Positions 6,644 to 16,256 of a stretch of DNA of 64,000 nt are shown piece by piece. The first letter of the stretch is position 1; each line of letters starts with the position of its first letter. The notes below the pieces were generated by a model. That model worked only from the letters and a program-made list of their open reading frames with translations, searched no databases and had not been told where the DNA came from. The stretch is from NCBI GenBank assembly GCA_963662905.2, contig CAXXFD010000003.1:1364001-1428000 (forward strand), in the 5' to 3' direction. The DNA is from G963662905 sp963662905 (GTDB lineage Bacteria; Bacteroidota; Bacteroidia; Bacteroidales; WRLA01). A program made the position numbers and the translations under genes.

Positions 6644-9439
6644 TTATTGGTTCATATGTTTGTTCAGGATTCGATCGGCAAGGCTTTCACCATCCAAAAG
6701 ATGATAGCGAAGTGCTTCTGCAGGCGTGCCGCAGGCCGGGAAGCCTTCCACGGCAAAAACGCTCATATCTTTTCCCACTATCAGTTTCTCTTCATGGGCA
6801 CGTGCAAGCAGGTAACTGTATAGCCCTCCGACGGGAGCATGATCTTCGAGGACAAAAATATTCTCAAACTCAGCGATCAGGCTGCGAAACCAATCCACAT
6901 CCAATCGATTGAGCCACGGCATATTGACAACACGAAGACCAAAGTCTTTCTCGAGCAATATTTCAGAAGCAAGCAATGCTTCGTGCAGCATCACGGGGCC
7001 ATAAGCGAAAATTACGGCATCGTGCCCGCCTGTTAATTCTGTTCCCCGCCCCTCCGTAAGCTGATAATCTTCAGGCAGTTCAATTTTTCTTGGCGAAGGC
7101 CCGATACACAAACGGAACATACAGCTCTCTTTTGCACGATCCACACAATAATGAAACATTTTTTTGGTTTCCAGCGCATTACATGGCTGCACCATTGTTA
7201 TATTGGGCAAAGCGCCATACAGGCTGATATCGCGGATGCTCTGATGTGATTTTCCGGGCCCTGCAGGAATAAGTCCGCCATAGTGGTTCACATAAATCAC
7301 CTTGGAATGCTCAGTACAATTGTTGTAAATCTGCTCGTTGGCGCGGCTTGCAAGAAAGCTGGCAAATGAGTTAACTACCGGCAAGGTTCCAAATCGCGCC
7401 AAACCGCCTGCCATGCTGGCCATATCCTGTTCGGCAATCCCATTTTCGAAAAAGCGTTCCGGGAAAGCATACTCAAATTTACGAAGACGGCAATCTGATG
7501 AAAGATCGGCATCAAGCACAACGATATCCTCATTCTTCTTTCCGGCTTCAAGCAGCGCTTCTCCATAAGCTTCCACTACATATTCCTCCGAAACTTTTGA
7601 ATGACGGTGAATGGCCGCTTCGCTAATTGGTTCTCCCAAGGCATTTAAAGGCGTATGGTCTTCCTCCCAGGCTTCACTGATCTGCCCAAGGCTCACCAGT
7701 GTCAATTCTTCCGAATTTTGAGTTTCCAAACGGGCATTTATGCTGTCTTTCAACTCGTTAAAGCCATGTATAAAAGCCTCGTCATCCGGTGCTCCGGCAT
7801 GCCAGGGATACAAGCCATTATTCGATTTTATGGCTTCGGGATGTTCCATAAAGCTAACACCTTTTCCTTTGATGGTATCGGCAACGATAAATACGGCTTG
7901 CTCCTGATTTTCGCAAATTTCCGTCAAAACGCGGTCGATTTCATTATAATCGTGTCCGTTGATACGGTAAACAAGCCAGCCAAAAGCTTTGATTTTTTCA
8001 CCGATATCCAGCAAGCTGACAATCTCAGAAACCTGCTTGTCCGACTGCACTTTATTGTGATCCATGATGATCACCAAATCATTGGTTTTTTGCTGCAAAG
8101 TAGTCTGCAAAGCTTCGAAATTCTGGCCTTCCTGAAATTCTCCATCACCGGTCATCACAAAAACTTTTCCGCCAAAACCCTTCAGTTTCTTTGCTTCCGC
8201 CATGCCACGCCCCTTGGAAATTCCCATTCCCAATGATCCGCTGTTGGATTCTATACCGGTGATTCCCAGGTCGGGATGACCATCCAGCCCATTGAGTTTG
8301 CGCAAGCGGGCAATTTTTTCATCGGGTAAAATACCAATGGAATGCAAAACTGCATAGAGCCCCGGAACATCATGGCCTTTTGAAGAGAAATATATATCGC
8401 GATCAGGGCTGTTTAAGCCCATCTCCCTCAAATTCATAAATTTATAATACAAACTCACCACAATATCCATTGAACTCAGACTGGAGCCCAGGTGGCCGGA
8501 ACCGGCATTCTTCACCATTGATAATGCATTCAAACGGCACATATCGGCCAGAAGTGGCAGTTGCTGTTCTTTGTCTTTTAATTCCTGTTCCACACGGATA
8601 AATTCCGTTTGCGGAATAAACATCAATTCATTCTTGTTCATTTTTTTTCTCGCTTTTTTATATTCGTCGATATGATGTAAATCATCCAAATGCTGCTCGT
8701 ACCAATAAGCCCCTGCATACTCCTTATTTAAAGTCATAAGCGAGGGATCGTTTCGCAGCAACTCCAGGATATCCTGAAGTCCAAAATGAGGTTTGGATGG
8801 GAAAAGCCGCTGATAAACGGCACGTATAAATTCGTAGTCTTCTCGGTAATCGATAGTCCAGCGATGGCTCTGGCTGAAATCCTTTCCTGATTCCCACAGC
8901 ACATTACCAATACGGAACTTATCAGGATTTTCCCAGATATATGGTGTTGTGTGTTCGCGTTCGTAATCTTTTGTGGCTTCTTTCCATGCTTTATCAATAC
9001 AATTGAAGCTCATCACTTCCACGTCATTACCATCCGGAAAGCTGGCAGGATGAAGATTGCTTACATAATCATAAGTGTCTGCATGATCCAGATAAAACCC
9101 AATAACCTGGTCGATAATTGCAGGATCGATCAAGGGGCAATCTGAAGGGATTTTGACTACAACATCTGCAGAAACGATTTTGGCCGGCTGATAGTGGCGG
9201 TCGAGCAGATCGTTTTGATGACCACGATAGCATTCCATTCCTTCCTGCCTGCATAAATCCGCAATCATATCATCTTCCGGATTTTTTGTGGTAGCAATAA
9301 TTACGCTTCCGCACAATTGTGACCGGCACACCCTTTCGTACATCCGCAGGAGCAAGGGCTTATGCAGCAGTGGCAACATCACTTTACCCTCCAGGCGTGA
9401 GCTGCCACGACGGGCCTGTATTACGGTCAACACTTTCAT
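6644..9439 (-). CDS. Cytidylyltransferase-transketolase fusion protein
   Basis: One uninterrupted 931-residue frame joins two enzymes. Residues 1 to about 245 form an SpsF/CMP-Kdo-synthetase-like cytidylyltransferase (VIQARRGSSRLEGKVMLPL; KIPSDCPLIDP). Residues about 290-925 are a complete transketolase: thiamine diphosphate motif GDGEFQEGQN at 431-440, GHLGSSLSSMD at 315-325, the C-terminal half from about 617, and the cofactor-contacting glutamate in ENGIAEQDM (Glu670). Transketolases in many bacteria are about 630 residues, or split in two. Met268 (MNKNELMF) could be an old or internal start for the transketolase part. It overlaps the GT-B gene by 4 bp. The CTP domain probably activates the NeuB product, while the transketolase could supply or remodel its sugar precursor; this combination is not one I recognise as characterised. 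Confidence 0.85.
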   Translation of the reverse strand: MKVLTVIQARRGSSRLEGKVMLPLLHKPLLLRMYERVCRSQLCGSVIIATTKNPEDDMIADLCRQEGMECYRGHQNDLLDRHYQPAKIVSADVVVKIPSDCPLIDPAIIDQVIGFYLDHADTYDYVSNLHPASFPDGNDVEVMSFNCIDKAWKEATKDYEREHTTPYIWENPDKFRIGNVLWESGKDFSQSHRWTIDYREDYEFIRAVYQRLFPSKPHFGLQDILELLRNDPSLMTLNKEYAGAYWYEQHLDDLHHIDEYKKARKKMNKNELMFIPQTEFIRVEQELKDKEQQLPLLADMCRLNALSMVKNAGSGHLGSSLSSMDIVVSLYYKFMNLREMGLNSPDRDIYFSSKGHDVPGLYAVLHSIGILPDEKIARLRKLNGLDGHPDLGITGIESNSGSLGMGISKGRGMAEAKKLKGFGGKVFVMTGDGEFQEGQNFEALQTTLQQKTNDLVIIMDHNKVQSDKQVSEIVSLLDIGEKIKAFGWLVYRINGHDYNEIDRVLTEICENQEQAVFIVADTIKGKGVSFMEHPEAIKSNNGLYPWHAGAPDDEAFIHGFNELKDSINARLETQNSEELTLVSLGQISEAWEEDHTPLNALGEPISEAAIHRHSKVSEEYVVEAYGEALLEAGKKNEDIVVLDADLSSDCRLRKFEYAFPERFFENGIAEQDMASMAGGLARFGTLPVVNSFASFLASRANEQIYNNCTEHSKVIYVNHYGGLIPAGPGKSHQSIRDISLYGALPNITMVQPCNALETKKMFHYCVDRAKESCMFRLCIGPSPRKIELPEDYQLTEGRGTELTGGHDAVIFAYGPVMLHEALLASEILLEKDFGLRVVNMPWLNRLDVDWFRSLIAEFENIFVLEDHAPVGGLYSYLLARAHEEKLIVGKDMSVFAVEGFPACGTPAEALRYHLLDGESLADRILNKHMNQ

Positions 9440-10467
9440 AATGCGCTTACTTTTTTGGAAGATAAGCCGGTTAATGCATGGATTTTCCGCTCTTTATAAA
9501 GGATTTCACGGCTGATAGCTGCAATTTTTTCGGATGACTGCCCAGCGTTTTGGATCGGGCTCAGTTTTTTCAGATGATCCAGATTAAAATCGGAATGCAC
9601 TTCTTTTCCCAATGCGATACCTATATAAACTACCGAAGAAAAGCGCGTAATCAATACATCACAGTTGGCAATCATTTCATTGATATTTCCTGAGGGGAAT
9701 ACCAATGCGTCCGGTGCATGTTTGTTTATTTCGCGTATAGCCCGTTCTTTATTTTCATTGGGGTGCAGCTTAAAGATCAACTGGCGTCCGGCAGCAATCC
9801 GCACTGCTTTTTGGATAAACTGCTTCCGGTTTTCATAATTAAAAGTTTCGCGCGTATCGGATGTAGCTACTAATACAAAATTATGATGCGGGAAATCATT
9901 GTTCAGAAAGCGGGCAGCATTATCAAAATTCGGGATACCGGTTACACTGATGCGCTCTGCAGCTACTCCTTTTTTTATGAAAAGGTCGCGATAGCCCTCA
10001 CTGGCAACAAAAAAACGATCATAGGCATGCGAAAGCCCAGTAATGGAAGTGTCGGCCAGAAAACGAGGCAATCCGAACCATTTTACCATATAGTACCTAA
10101 AATCTTCCGGATTGGTCATGCCTTCCTGTACCAGCATCAACTTGCTGCCACGGGCATTCCGCGGCACGATAAGATCCGTTCCGATAAAAACCATATCGTA
10201 ATTGTTTTTCAAGCCTTTATGGTCTTGCCGGAGGTTATGCTTATCCAGATAATCCTGTGTGTCCTTTTTAAATTTGCCTCCTAAAATGCAAAAATCAAGC
10301 ATTCCTTTTTCGGACAAGGTATCCAGATAATTATCTCCATAAAAATGTGAGAACCAACACTCTTCCCGATAAAAATATTTCGAGATCTGATGCATGATGG
10401 TAGTTTGGTTGAGGGAACCACCGATAAAAAGTACTTTCTTTTTTTTCAAAATTGTGTCCTTATTCAT
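9436..10467 (-). CDS. GT-B-fold transferase, CDP-glycerophosphotransferase-like
   Basis: The 343-residue protein has no signal peptide. It shows Rossmann-like segments (KKVLFIGGSLNQTT at the start), RISVTGIPNFDN, LIFKLHPNENKERAIREI and VLITRFSSVVYIGIALGKEV. The KLHPNE and TRFSSVVYIGIALGK parts resemble the donor-site region of CDP-glycerol glycerophosphotransferase and UDP-GlcNAc 2-epimerase-fold proteins. It is the first gene of the operon and overlaps the fusion gene by 4 bp. It may transfer the CMP-activated acidic sugar to an acceptor. The assignment to transferase rests on fold resemblance only. Confidence 0.55.
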   Translation of the reverse strand: MNKDTILKKKKVLFIGGSLNQTTIMHQISKYFYREECWFSHFYGDNYLDTLSEKGMLDFCILGGKFKKDTQDYLDKHNLRQDHKGLKNNYDMVFIGTDLIVPRNARGSKLMLVQEGMTNPEDFRYYMVKWFGLPRFLADTSITGLSHAYDRFFVASEGYRDLFIKKGVAAERISVTGIPNFDNAARFLNNDFPHHNFVLVATSDTRETFNYENRKQFIQKAVRIAAGRQLIFKLHPNENKERAIREINKHAPDALVFPSGNINEMIANCDVLITRFSSVVYIGIALGKEVHSDFNLDHLKKLSPIQNAGQSSEKIAAISREILYKERKIHALTGLSSKKVSAL

Positions 10468-10956
10468 TTTCGCTTGTGCTCATCAAAATCCACTGCTTTG
10501 TGGATTGAAAAAATTATTCAAAGACCCGAAAATCTGACGGATTTTTTATCTGAATAAATGAATTGCAATATCCAAACTTCTGAGCGCAGAGGATTTAAAG
10601 CAAGCTTAAGTAAGCTTTAAATAAAACCGGAGACAATCAACCGAAAGGAGGAGCAATAATTCACATAAAAAACTGACATACAATTTCTTAAACCTATATC
10701 ACATCAAATAAAATTTAAAAAAAGCCTTTGCATGCTTAAAAGGAATTTAATATAGACCAAACTACTGATTACAAGCTACTTACAATAATATTGACAAATT
10801 TAACATATAGCTGTGTTTTAGATATAAAAACATCGTGTTAAGGAATTCAGAATCATCTGGCAAACTACAGGGTGATTCATAAAACTGAAATTACAGAAGC
10901 TTAAACATGGCTTTCAAGAGTGCACATACATTTGCACAAAACAATGATACACAGAC
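10468..10956. other. Intergenic region between divergent transcription units
   Basis: This 489-bp AT-rich stretch separates the minus-strand sugar operon from the plus-strand phosphodiesterase gene, so promoters for both should lie here. TAAATTTG on the minus strand (10795-10802) matches the -7 consensus, but I see no well-placed -33 partner. No ORF or RNA gene is supported. Confidence 0.5.
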
Positions 10957-11895
10957 ATGTTCAAAAGAAAAACTTTAGCATTCTGCTTCATTATGGTGTT
11001 TTTACTTTTCTGGCAAAAACCCGTTTCATTGACCAACCACAAAGCAGCAATTCCACGAGAGACATACAATTACCAACCCGGCAGAAACTACCTGAGCATA
11101 CTCAGCTGGAATATTTATATGCTTCCAGGCTGCCAGCTTTATACTTCGGGTTCGGAACGCGCTGAAGAAATCGTTAAAGCCCTGAAAAACAGCAAATATG
11201 ACATTATTGTATTTCAGGAAGCATTTGACAGCCAAATCAGGCGTTATTTACAAAAAGAACTGAGCGACATTTTCCCTTTTGATTATGGTCCGGCGAATAA
11301 TTACAGCTCGCTTTTATTGAACAGTGGCCTTTGGGTCATAAGTAAATTCCCTTTGTTCAATATACAGGAATTTAGTTTCAAAAAATCCTTTGGAATAGAG
11401 CGTATTGCGCGCAAAGGCGGGTTGCTTGTTGAGGGCATTTTTAATAACCAAAACTTTCAGCTGGCGGCAACCCACCTTCAGGCTACCGGCGACCAGGAAA
11501 TAAGGCAAGCACAAATAAGTGAGCTTAACAACAAATTACTGAAGAGCCACAATATCAATATACATCCCCAGATCATTTGCGGAGATTTCAACACAGCAGA
11601 AGACCATACCCGGGATTATGGTTCAATGCTCCGGGATCTGGAAGCCCAGTGCGGAATCTGGACCGGAGACAGCCACATAACCTACGATCTGGATAATCCT
11701 CTTACCTATGGCGTTGACTACAGTCAAACCATTGATTTTATTCTTTATAAGGACCAGAGGAAAACGATAAAACAAATGGAGCTTAAGGTTCAGAAATTTG
11801 ATTATCAAGACGGAACTGAAAAGTCATTTATGAGCGACCATTATGCTGTGGAGGCGCGCGTGGAGTTTAATGAGGCGTTAACAGCAGACCTTTAA
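10957..11895 (+). CDS. Endonuclease/exonuclease/phosphatase-family phosphodiesterase, sphingomyelinase-like
   Basis: The 312-residue protein has an N-terminal signal or anchor segment (FCFIMVFLLFW) followed by an EEP-fold domain. Catalytic landmarks are SWNIYMLPG near residues 50-58, IIVFQEAFDS (metal-binding Glu), ATHLQA, ICGDFNTAEDH (Asp/Asn) and the final SDHYAVEARVEF (Asp-His). The SWNxxMLPG and SERAEEI features are those of neutral sphingomyelinase/phospholipase C-type members. It is likely exported, and acts on a phosphodiester in lipids or possibly nucleic acids. Its 3' end overlaps the convergent LysE-type gene by 29 bp. Confidence 0.75.
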   Translation: MFKRKTLAFCFIMVFLLFWQKPVSLTNHKAAIPRETYNYQPGRNYLSILSWNIYMLPGCQLYTSGSERAEEIVKALKNSKYDIIVFQEAFDSQIRRYLQKELSDIFPFDYGPANNYSSLLLNSGLWVISKFPLFNIQEFSFKKSFGIERIARKGGLLVEGIFNNQNFQLAATHLQATGDQEIRQAQISELNNKLLKSHNINIHPQIICGDFNTAEDHTRDYGSMLRDLEAQCGIWTGDSHITYDLDNPLTYGVDYSQTIDFILYKDQRKTIKQMELKVQKFDYQDGTEKSFMSDHYAVEARVEFNEALTADL

Positions 11896-12493
11896 ACAGA
11901 AAAATATAAAGGCCGGCCATAAGGATAATCAAAGCGGAAAGCCGATGCAAACGCAGCATCATTTTTCCCTTTAAACGACTTCTTATCCAGCCGGAAAGCG
12001 CACATTTTACAATATCAGCCCCAAAACCGCTTGTAAAAACCCCCGCATACAAAATAAAATAATCCCCTATACCCCGGACTTCATTAACACTCCCTGCTAT
12101 ACTGCTGATTCCTAGCCAGAAAATATAAGCAAAAGGATTTGCAATATTAAAAAGAAACCCACGGATTAAGCTCAGATTACCCTTTTGCACAGTTTGACCG
12201 TGTTGAATATCAAGCTTTGGAGTGCGCCAAAACGTAAGCATACCAAAAATCAGGAGGACAACACCTCCCACCAAAGCAATAAACCTTTGATTATCAATAT
12301 TATCAACCAATAAATAAGCCCAATAGAAGGTTATCAGGAAAACGCATAGATCACTGATCCAGATTCCGGCTGCAAAACTCAAACCCGAACGGAATCCTTT
12401 GTTCAATGTCGTTTGAAAAATCCCAATGAACCCGGGCCCAATAGAAAGGCTGAGGCTTAAACCCAGAACAAAACCTGTTATATAATGCTCCAT
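11867..12493 (-). CDS. LysE-family amino-acid exporter
   Basis: The 208-residue membrane protein has about six hydrophobic segments and starts with MEHYITGFVLGLSLSLSIGPG, the LysE/RhtB pattern of a first helix ending in GPG. FLFNIANPFAYIFWLG is the conserved central N-P-hydrophobic region. LysE proteins export lysine, arginine, homoserine or related metabolites across the inner membrane; the substrate here is unknown. The gene is convergent with, and overlaps, the sphingomyelinase-like gene, and appears monocistronic. Confidence 0.8.
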   Translation of the reverse strand: MEHYITGFVLGLSLSLSIGPGFIGIFQTTLNKGFRSGLSFAAGIWISDLCVFLITFYWAYLLVDNIDNQRFIALVGGVVLLIFGMLTFWRTPKLDIQHGQTVQKGNLSLIRGFLFNIANPFAYIFWLGISSIAGSVNEVRGIGDYFILYAGVFTSGFGADIVKCALSGWIRSRLKGKMMLRLHRLSALIILMAGLYIFLFKGLLLTPH

Positions 12494-12663
12494 GCCACAA
12501 AAGTAATCCGGTTTCCCGGATGTTAAAAGGGTTTACAATTTCTTAAAAACCAAACGATTTTCAGCATCCTTTAAGATATTGTTAAATGGGTAATTGGAAC
12601 AAAAGCTTCCTAAAATCATGGATGCAGGAATTTATAGCGGCATGAAGCATGCTTTTAGCATAG

Positions 12664-12697
12664 ACAAAAAAATCCGGCACATCAGATACCGGATTTT
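12664..12697 (-). terminator. Rho-independent terminator after the DUF2723 gene
   Basis: On the minus strand AAAATCCGG and CCGGATTTT form a 9-bp stem around an 11-nt loop, followed by T residues. It begins 22 bp after the stop codon of the DUF2723 gene. Confidence 0.8.
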
Positions 12698-12718
12698 AAA
12701 ATTTTATAATCAATTTTT

Positions 12719-15700
12719 TTATTGCCCCATAACACTCAATCGGGCGATCTCCTCATCCAACCAGGCATTCATTTTTTCATTTAGTGCGCTCCTTCTATTG
12801 CGTTCTGTCATTTGCACAAGATTTTGCACCGTACCCAAACTACGCTGCATATCCTGGAAGTACAGCTCAAAAAATGGTCCTTTCAGGCTGTGGTAGTAGT
12901 CCACGTCATCAGCATAATTATTGAAGATACGCTCAACGACGTAATCGCCACCGGCAGTATCTCCAACATGGTAGTACATATCAGCCACTGAGGACAGGAA
13001 ATAATCAAAGGGGAATTTCTCATCCGGGAAATAATAAATGCAAGTATCCAGAATCGCTTTTGCCTGCTCCGGTTTGTTTTCCTTAATCAGGGCTTCCGCG
13101 ATGCGCATAAAATTCTGTTTCGGAATGATGCTGTTGCGCATACTTTCACGGTCCACTGCAATATCCGGTTTTTCCAGATTGCCCCATTGACAATTTTCAG
13201 TCAGGATTTTAAAGGATGTATCGGCATCAATACCACCTAACCTACGGATATAATGATCGGCTTTATAGGGTTTCAGGCGATAAACAAAGCCTTCGAGGTG
13301 GCAGTAGTCATCAACATCCAGCACATCGCTAACGCTTGAAGGGTTGGCGAAATAAATCGGGCGCTCCCAATTGTTGCTTGCGATAAGGTCGAGCAGCATC
13401 AGGTCGTTTTTATAGAGCAGGCGCTTTTTCACATCGAAGTCGATTTGATCGACAACTGCGCCGGCTTTATCCAAAGGAACAGTGCCATTGTCCACAACTT
13501 TGGCGCTATCCACCGGAATGCGAAGTTTTTTAACTGGAAGGAAAGCCAGTTTTTGCCCCATGCCCAGGTCGCGTTTGTTTTTATCGTTGGCAATAAAATC
13601 CACGGCATCTTTCACAGGCACATAAACACCGCGCGCATTCATATCCATAACGGGGACCACATCGTTGATCCCTTTATCGTACTGATCGGGGCGCAAGGTA
13701 AGCGGCAATGGATCAGAATCATACACTTTTCGCTGCAGTTGATGCACATACCAGGCGCCACCGGAAAGCATATAATTTACGACACGTACATCTGTGCGGA
13801 TTCCTTCCACTTCCTGGGCGTACCAGAGCGGGAAAGTATCATTATCGCCATTGGTAAACAGGATTGCGTTGGGCGCACAGGAATTCAGGTAGTTAATGGC
13901 ATAATCACGTGCAGCCGTTTTTCCGCTTCGGTCGTGATCGTCCCAACCTTCCATTGCCATTAGCCCGGGAACAAGCAAGAGGGCGGCTACGAATGTGATG
14001 CCTACGGCAAGCTTTTTATTCATGAGTTGGGCCAGTTGACGGGCAATGGCCAGTGTTCCCAGGCCAATCCAAATGGTATAGGCCATAAAAGAGCCCGCAT
14101 AGGCATAATCCCTTTCGCGGGGCTGATGCGGCTGCTGGTTGAGATATACTACAATTGCCAAACCGGTCATCAGGAAAAGCAAGCCAACAACCCAGGCATT
14201 TTTCCCATCGCGGTTGATGTGGAAAAAGAAACCAATTAGTCCTAGTAAAAGTGGCAGCATATAAAATTTGTTGTTGGCCGGATTTTGTTTGGAATGTGGC
14301 AAATCGGCCTGATTGCCCAGACGCATGCGGTCGAGCGCATTAATGCCTGTTATCCAGTTGCCATCGGTAATGCTTCCGTGGCCTTCGATATCATTTTGCC
14401 TTCCGCTGAAATTCCAGAGGAAATACCTCAGGTACATATGACCGATCTGATAACGGAAAAAGAATTTCAGGTTTTCACCAAAAGTAGGTTTGATTACCGT
14501 CTCTTTAGTACCATCCGATTTTGTATATGTAATTGGAACGCCTTTAATATCAGCCCATTCCTTATAATCCTGCTCATGTATCGGTTTTTGGTTGCTCCAC
14601 ATACGCGGGAAAATGGTTGTGAAACGATCATCATAAATTGGCACCGTATTTTTGCGGTCATCGGTGATAATGTACTTTCCTTCTTTGTAATCCTTAATGT
14701 AAATAGGGCTTCTGTCGCCATATTCTTTAATAGGTGAATTGAAATACTCGCCTTTGAGCAGCGGCCATGATCCATATTGCTCACGGTTAAGGTATGACAG
14801 CAAACTGATGGCATCTTTGGGATCATTTTCGTTAATAGGCGTATTGGCATTGGCGCGGATTACCAGGATAAAGAATGATGAATAACCGATTAAAATAAAG
14901 GTAAATCCGAGGATAATCAAGTTGGCCATAGTATGCTTATGCTTCACAGTATAGTGCAGCCCGAAAACGATCAGCCCGATAAGCAGCATAAAGAAAACCA
15001 CTGTACCTGAATTAAATGGCAGACCCATGCTGTTGACGAAGAACAGCTCAAAATTACCGGCCAGTTTTACCGTTCCCGGGATAATGATATACATTATAAA
15101 GGCCAGCACAACAATTGACAGGGCACCGGTAACAAAAAAACCTTTCCAGCTGAATCCAGGATATTTTTTGTAATATATTATGTATGCAATTGCCGGAATT
15201 GCCAGAAGGTTCAGCAAGTGTACACCAATGGTTAAACCTACGAGATATGAAATAAAAAGCAGCCATCGGCTAGCGTGCGGCAGGTCAGCTACTGCTTCCC
15301 ATTTCAGGATAGCCCAAAATGTGAGTGCGGTAAAAAAGGCCGACATGGCATACACTTCGCCTTCAACTGCAGAAAACCAGAATGAATCGGAGAATGTGTA
15401 AGCGAGGGCACCCACAACACCTGCAGCAAGCACCATAAGTTGCTGATCAAAAGAAAAACCGGCCTCTTTAATGTTAAGCGCTTTTTTTGCCAGCATTGTG
15501 ATAATCCAGAAAAGGAAAAGGACGGTAAAACTACTGGATAATGCCGACATCGCATTGATCATCATCGCCACATTTGCGGTATTCCCAAAAGCGAAAAGGG
15601 AGAAGAAGCGACCCAACAATTGAAACAAAGGAGCTCCCGGAGGGTGTCCCACCTGTAGTTTATAGGCCGTTGCGATGTATTCACCACAGTCCCACCAGCT

Positions 15701-15793
15701 GGCGGTAGGTTCCAGTGTCATTAAATAAACGAGGGTTGCGATAAGAAAAACTACCCAACCGGTAACGTTGTTAAGGAATTTGAAATCTTTCAT
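12719..15793 (-). CDS. DUF2723-family multipass membrane protein
   Basis: The 1024-residue protein has a long N-terminal hydrophobic half with many transmembrane helices and a soluble C-terminal half with helical, TPR-like character (DVDYYHSLKGPFFELYFQDM). The start MKDFKFLNNVTGWVVFL at 15793 is chosen because upstream residues in the frame are not protein-like and overlap the tRNA-Gln promoter. TLEPTASWWDCGEYIATAYKL and QVGHPPGAPLFQLLGRFF near residues 30-70 are hallmarks of DUF2723, whose fold resembles GT-C glycosyltransferases and eukaryotic TMEM260. QQPHQPRERDYAYAGSF and TNGDNDTFPLWYAQEVEGIR are further conserved blocks. It is common in Bacteroidota, probably in cell-envelope glycosylation or lipid modification. 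Function is inferred from the family. Confidence 0.8.
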   Translation of the reverse strand: MKDFKFLNNVTGWVVFLIATLVYLMTLEPTASWWDCGEYIATAYKLQVGHPPGAPLFQLLGRFFSLFAFGNTANVAMMINAMSALSSSFTVLFLFWIITMLAKKALNIKEAGFSFDQQLMVLAAGVVGALAYTFSDSFWFSAVEGEVYAMSAFFTALTFWAILKWEAVADLPHASRWLLFISYLVGLTIGVHLLNLLAIPAIAYIIYYKKYPGFSWKGFFVTGALSIVVLAFIMYIIIPGTVKLAGNFELFFVNSMGLPFNSGTVVFFMLLIGLIVFGLHYTVKHKHTMANLIILGFTFILIGYSSFFILVIRANANTPINENDPKDAISLLSYLNREQYGSWPLLKGEYFNSPIKEYGDRSPIYIKDYKEGKYIITDDRKNTVPIYDDRFTTIFPRMWSNQKPIHEQDYKEWADIKGVPITYTKSDGTKETVIKPTFGENLKFFFRYQIGHMYLRYFLWNFSGRQNDIEGHGSITDGNWITGINALDRMRLGNQADLPHSKQNPANNKFYMLPLLLGLIGFFFHINRDGKNAWVVGLLFLMTGLAIVVYLNQQPHQPRERDYAYAGSFMAYTIWIGLGTLAIARQLAQLMNKKLAVGITFVAALLLVPGLMAMEGWDDHDRSGKTAARDYAINYLNSCAPNAILFTNGDNDTFPLWYAQEVEGIRTDVRVVNYMLSGGAWYVHQLQRKVYDSDPLPLTLRPDQYDKGINDVVPVMDMNARGVYVPVKDAVDFIANDKNKRDLGMGQKLAFLPVKKLRIPVDSAKVVDNGTVPLDKAGAVVDQIDFDVKKRLLYKNDLMLLDLIASNNWERPIYFANPSSVSDVLDVDDYCHLEGFVYRLKPYKADHYIRRLGGIDADTSFKILTENCQWGNLEKPDIAVDRESMRNSIIPKQNFMRIAEALIKENKPEQAKAILDTCIYYFPDEKFPFDYFLSSVADMYYHVGDTAGGDYVVERIFNNYADDVDYYHSLKGPFFELYFQDMQRSLGTVQNLVQMTERNRRSALNEKMNAWLDEEIARLSVMGQ

Positions 15794-15952
15794 TCCGGGA
15801 AACAGTTTTAAATTGAGCCAGAAATCTGGCAGTATTATTCGAATATGCCTGCGAAAATAAAAAAAAATGCATGAAGAGGATTGGCAGATTTCGCTTTTAA
15901 GAAATATTAAGAGCCCATATGCTGAATAATTCAAAAAAAATTTCAGAAAATA

Positions 15953-15983
15953 TTTGGATGATTCACAAAAAGCAGTACTTTTG
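15953..15983 (+). promoter_or_regulatory. Bacteroidota-type promoter for tRNA-Gln
   Basis: TTTG at 15953-15956 and TACTTTTG at 15976-15983 are 19 bp apart, matching the -33/-7 consensus of the Bacteroidota primary sigma factor. The tRNA begins 25 bp downstream. Confidence 0.75.
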
Positions 15984-16007
15984 CAATCCCAAATCAATGA
16001 TACGGGA

Positions 16008-16080
16008 TGTCCCATGGTGTAATTGGCAACACGTCTGATTTTGGTTCAGAAGAGTTTAGGTTCGAGCCCTAATGGGACAA
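16008..16080 (+). tRNA. tRNA-Gln (anticodon TTG)
   Basis: The cloverleaf is complete. The acceptor arms are TGTCCCA and TGGGACA, the anticodon stem TCTGA/TCAGA encloses the loop TTTTGGT with anticodon TTG, and the T arm carries GGTTCGAGCCC. The discriminator is A and the CCA end is not encoded. A promoter lies just upstream and a terminator 4 bp downstream, so it is a single-gene unit. Confidence 0.95.
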
Positions 16081-16083
16081 CAG

Positions 16084-16111
16084 AAAAGGCCGCCGCGAGG
16101 CGGCCTTTTTT
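16084..16111 (+). terminator. Terminator of tRNA-Gln
   Basis: AAAGGCCGCC and GGCGGCCTTT form a perfect 10-bp GC-rich stem with a GCGA loop, followed by a T run. Confidence 0.92.
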
Positions 16112-16172
16112 GTTGCTGAAAAGTGGATAGCAAGAGCTTTGATGATTTTTTCTACAAATTATTTGAAGTCTG

Positions 16173-16203
16173 TTTGTTAAATCAAAAAATATATCTACCT
16201 TTG
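16173..16203 (+). promoter_or_regulatory. Promoter of rplM-rpsI
   Basis: TTTG (16173-16176) and TACCTTTG (16196-16203) are 19 bp apart, matching the Bacteroidota promoter consensus. The leader to the rplM start codon is about 45 nt and contains a short hairpin (agcc...ggct). Confidence 0.75.
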
Positions 16204-16256
16204 CAGCCCTTTTTGAGCCCTTGAAGGCTAATTATAAAAAGAAATTTAGAGGTTAA

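Noticed and set aside
10795..10802. Minus-strand promoter for the sugar operon based on TAAATTTG.
   Set aside because: The -33 partner is missing and the distance to the first gene is over 320 bp, so a single -7 match is too weak.
15794..16015. Upstream 74-residue extension of the DUF2723 protein.
   Set aside because: It would run through the promoter and first bases of tRNA-Gln and is not conserved-looking; the family start is MKDFKFLNN at 15793.
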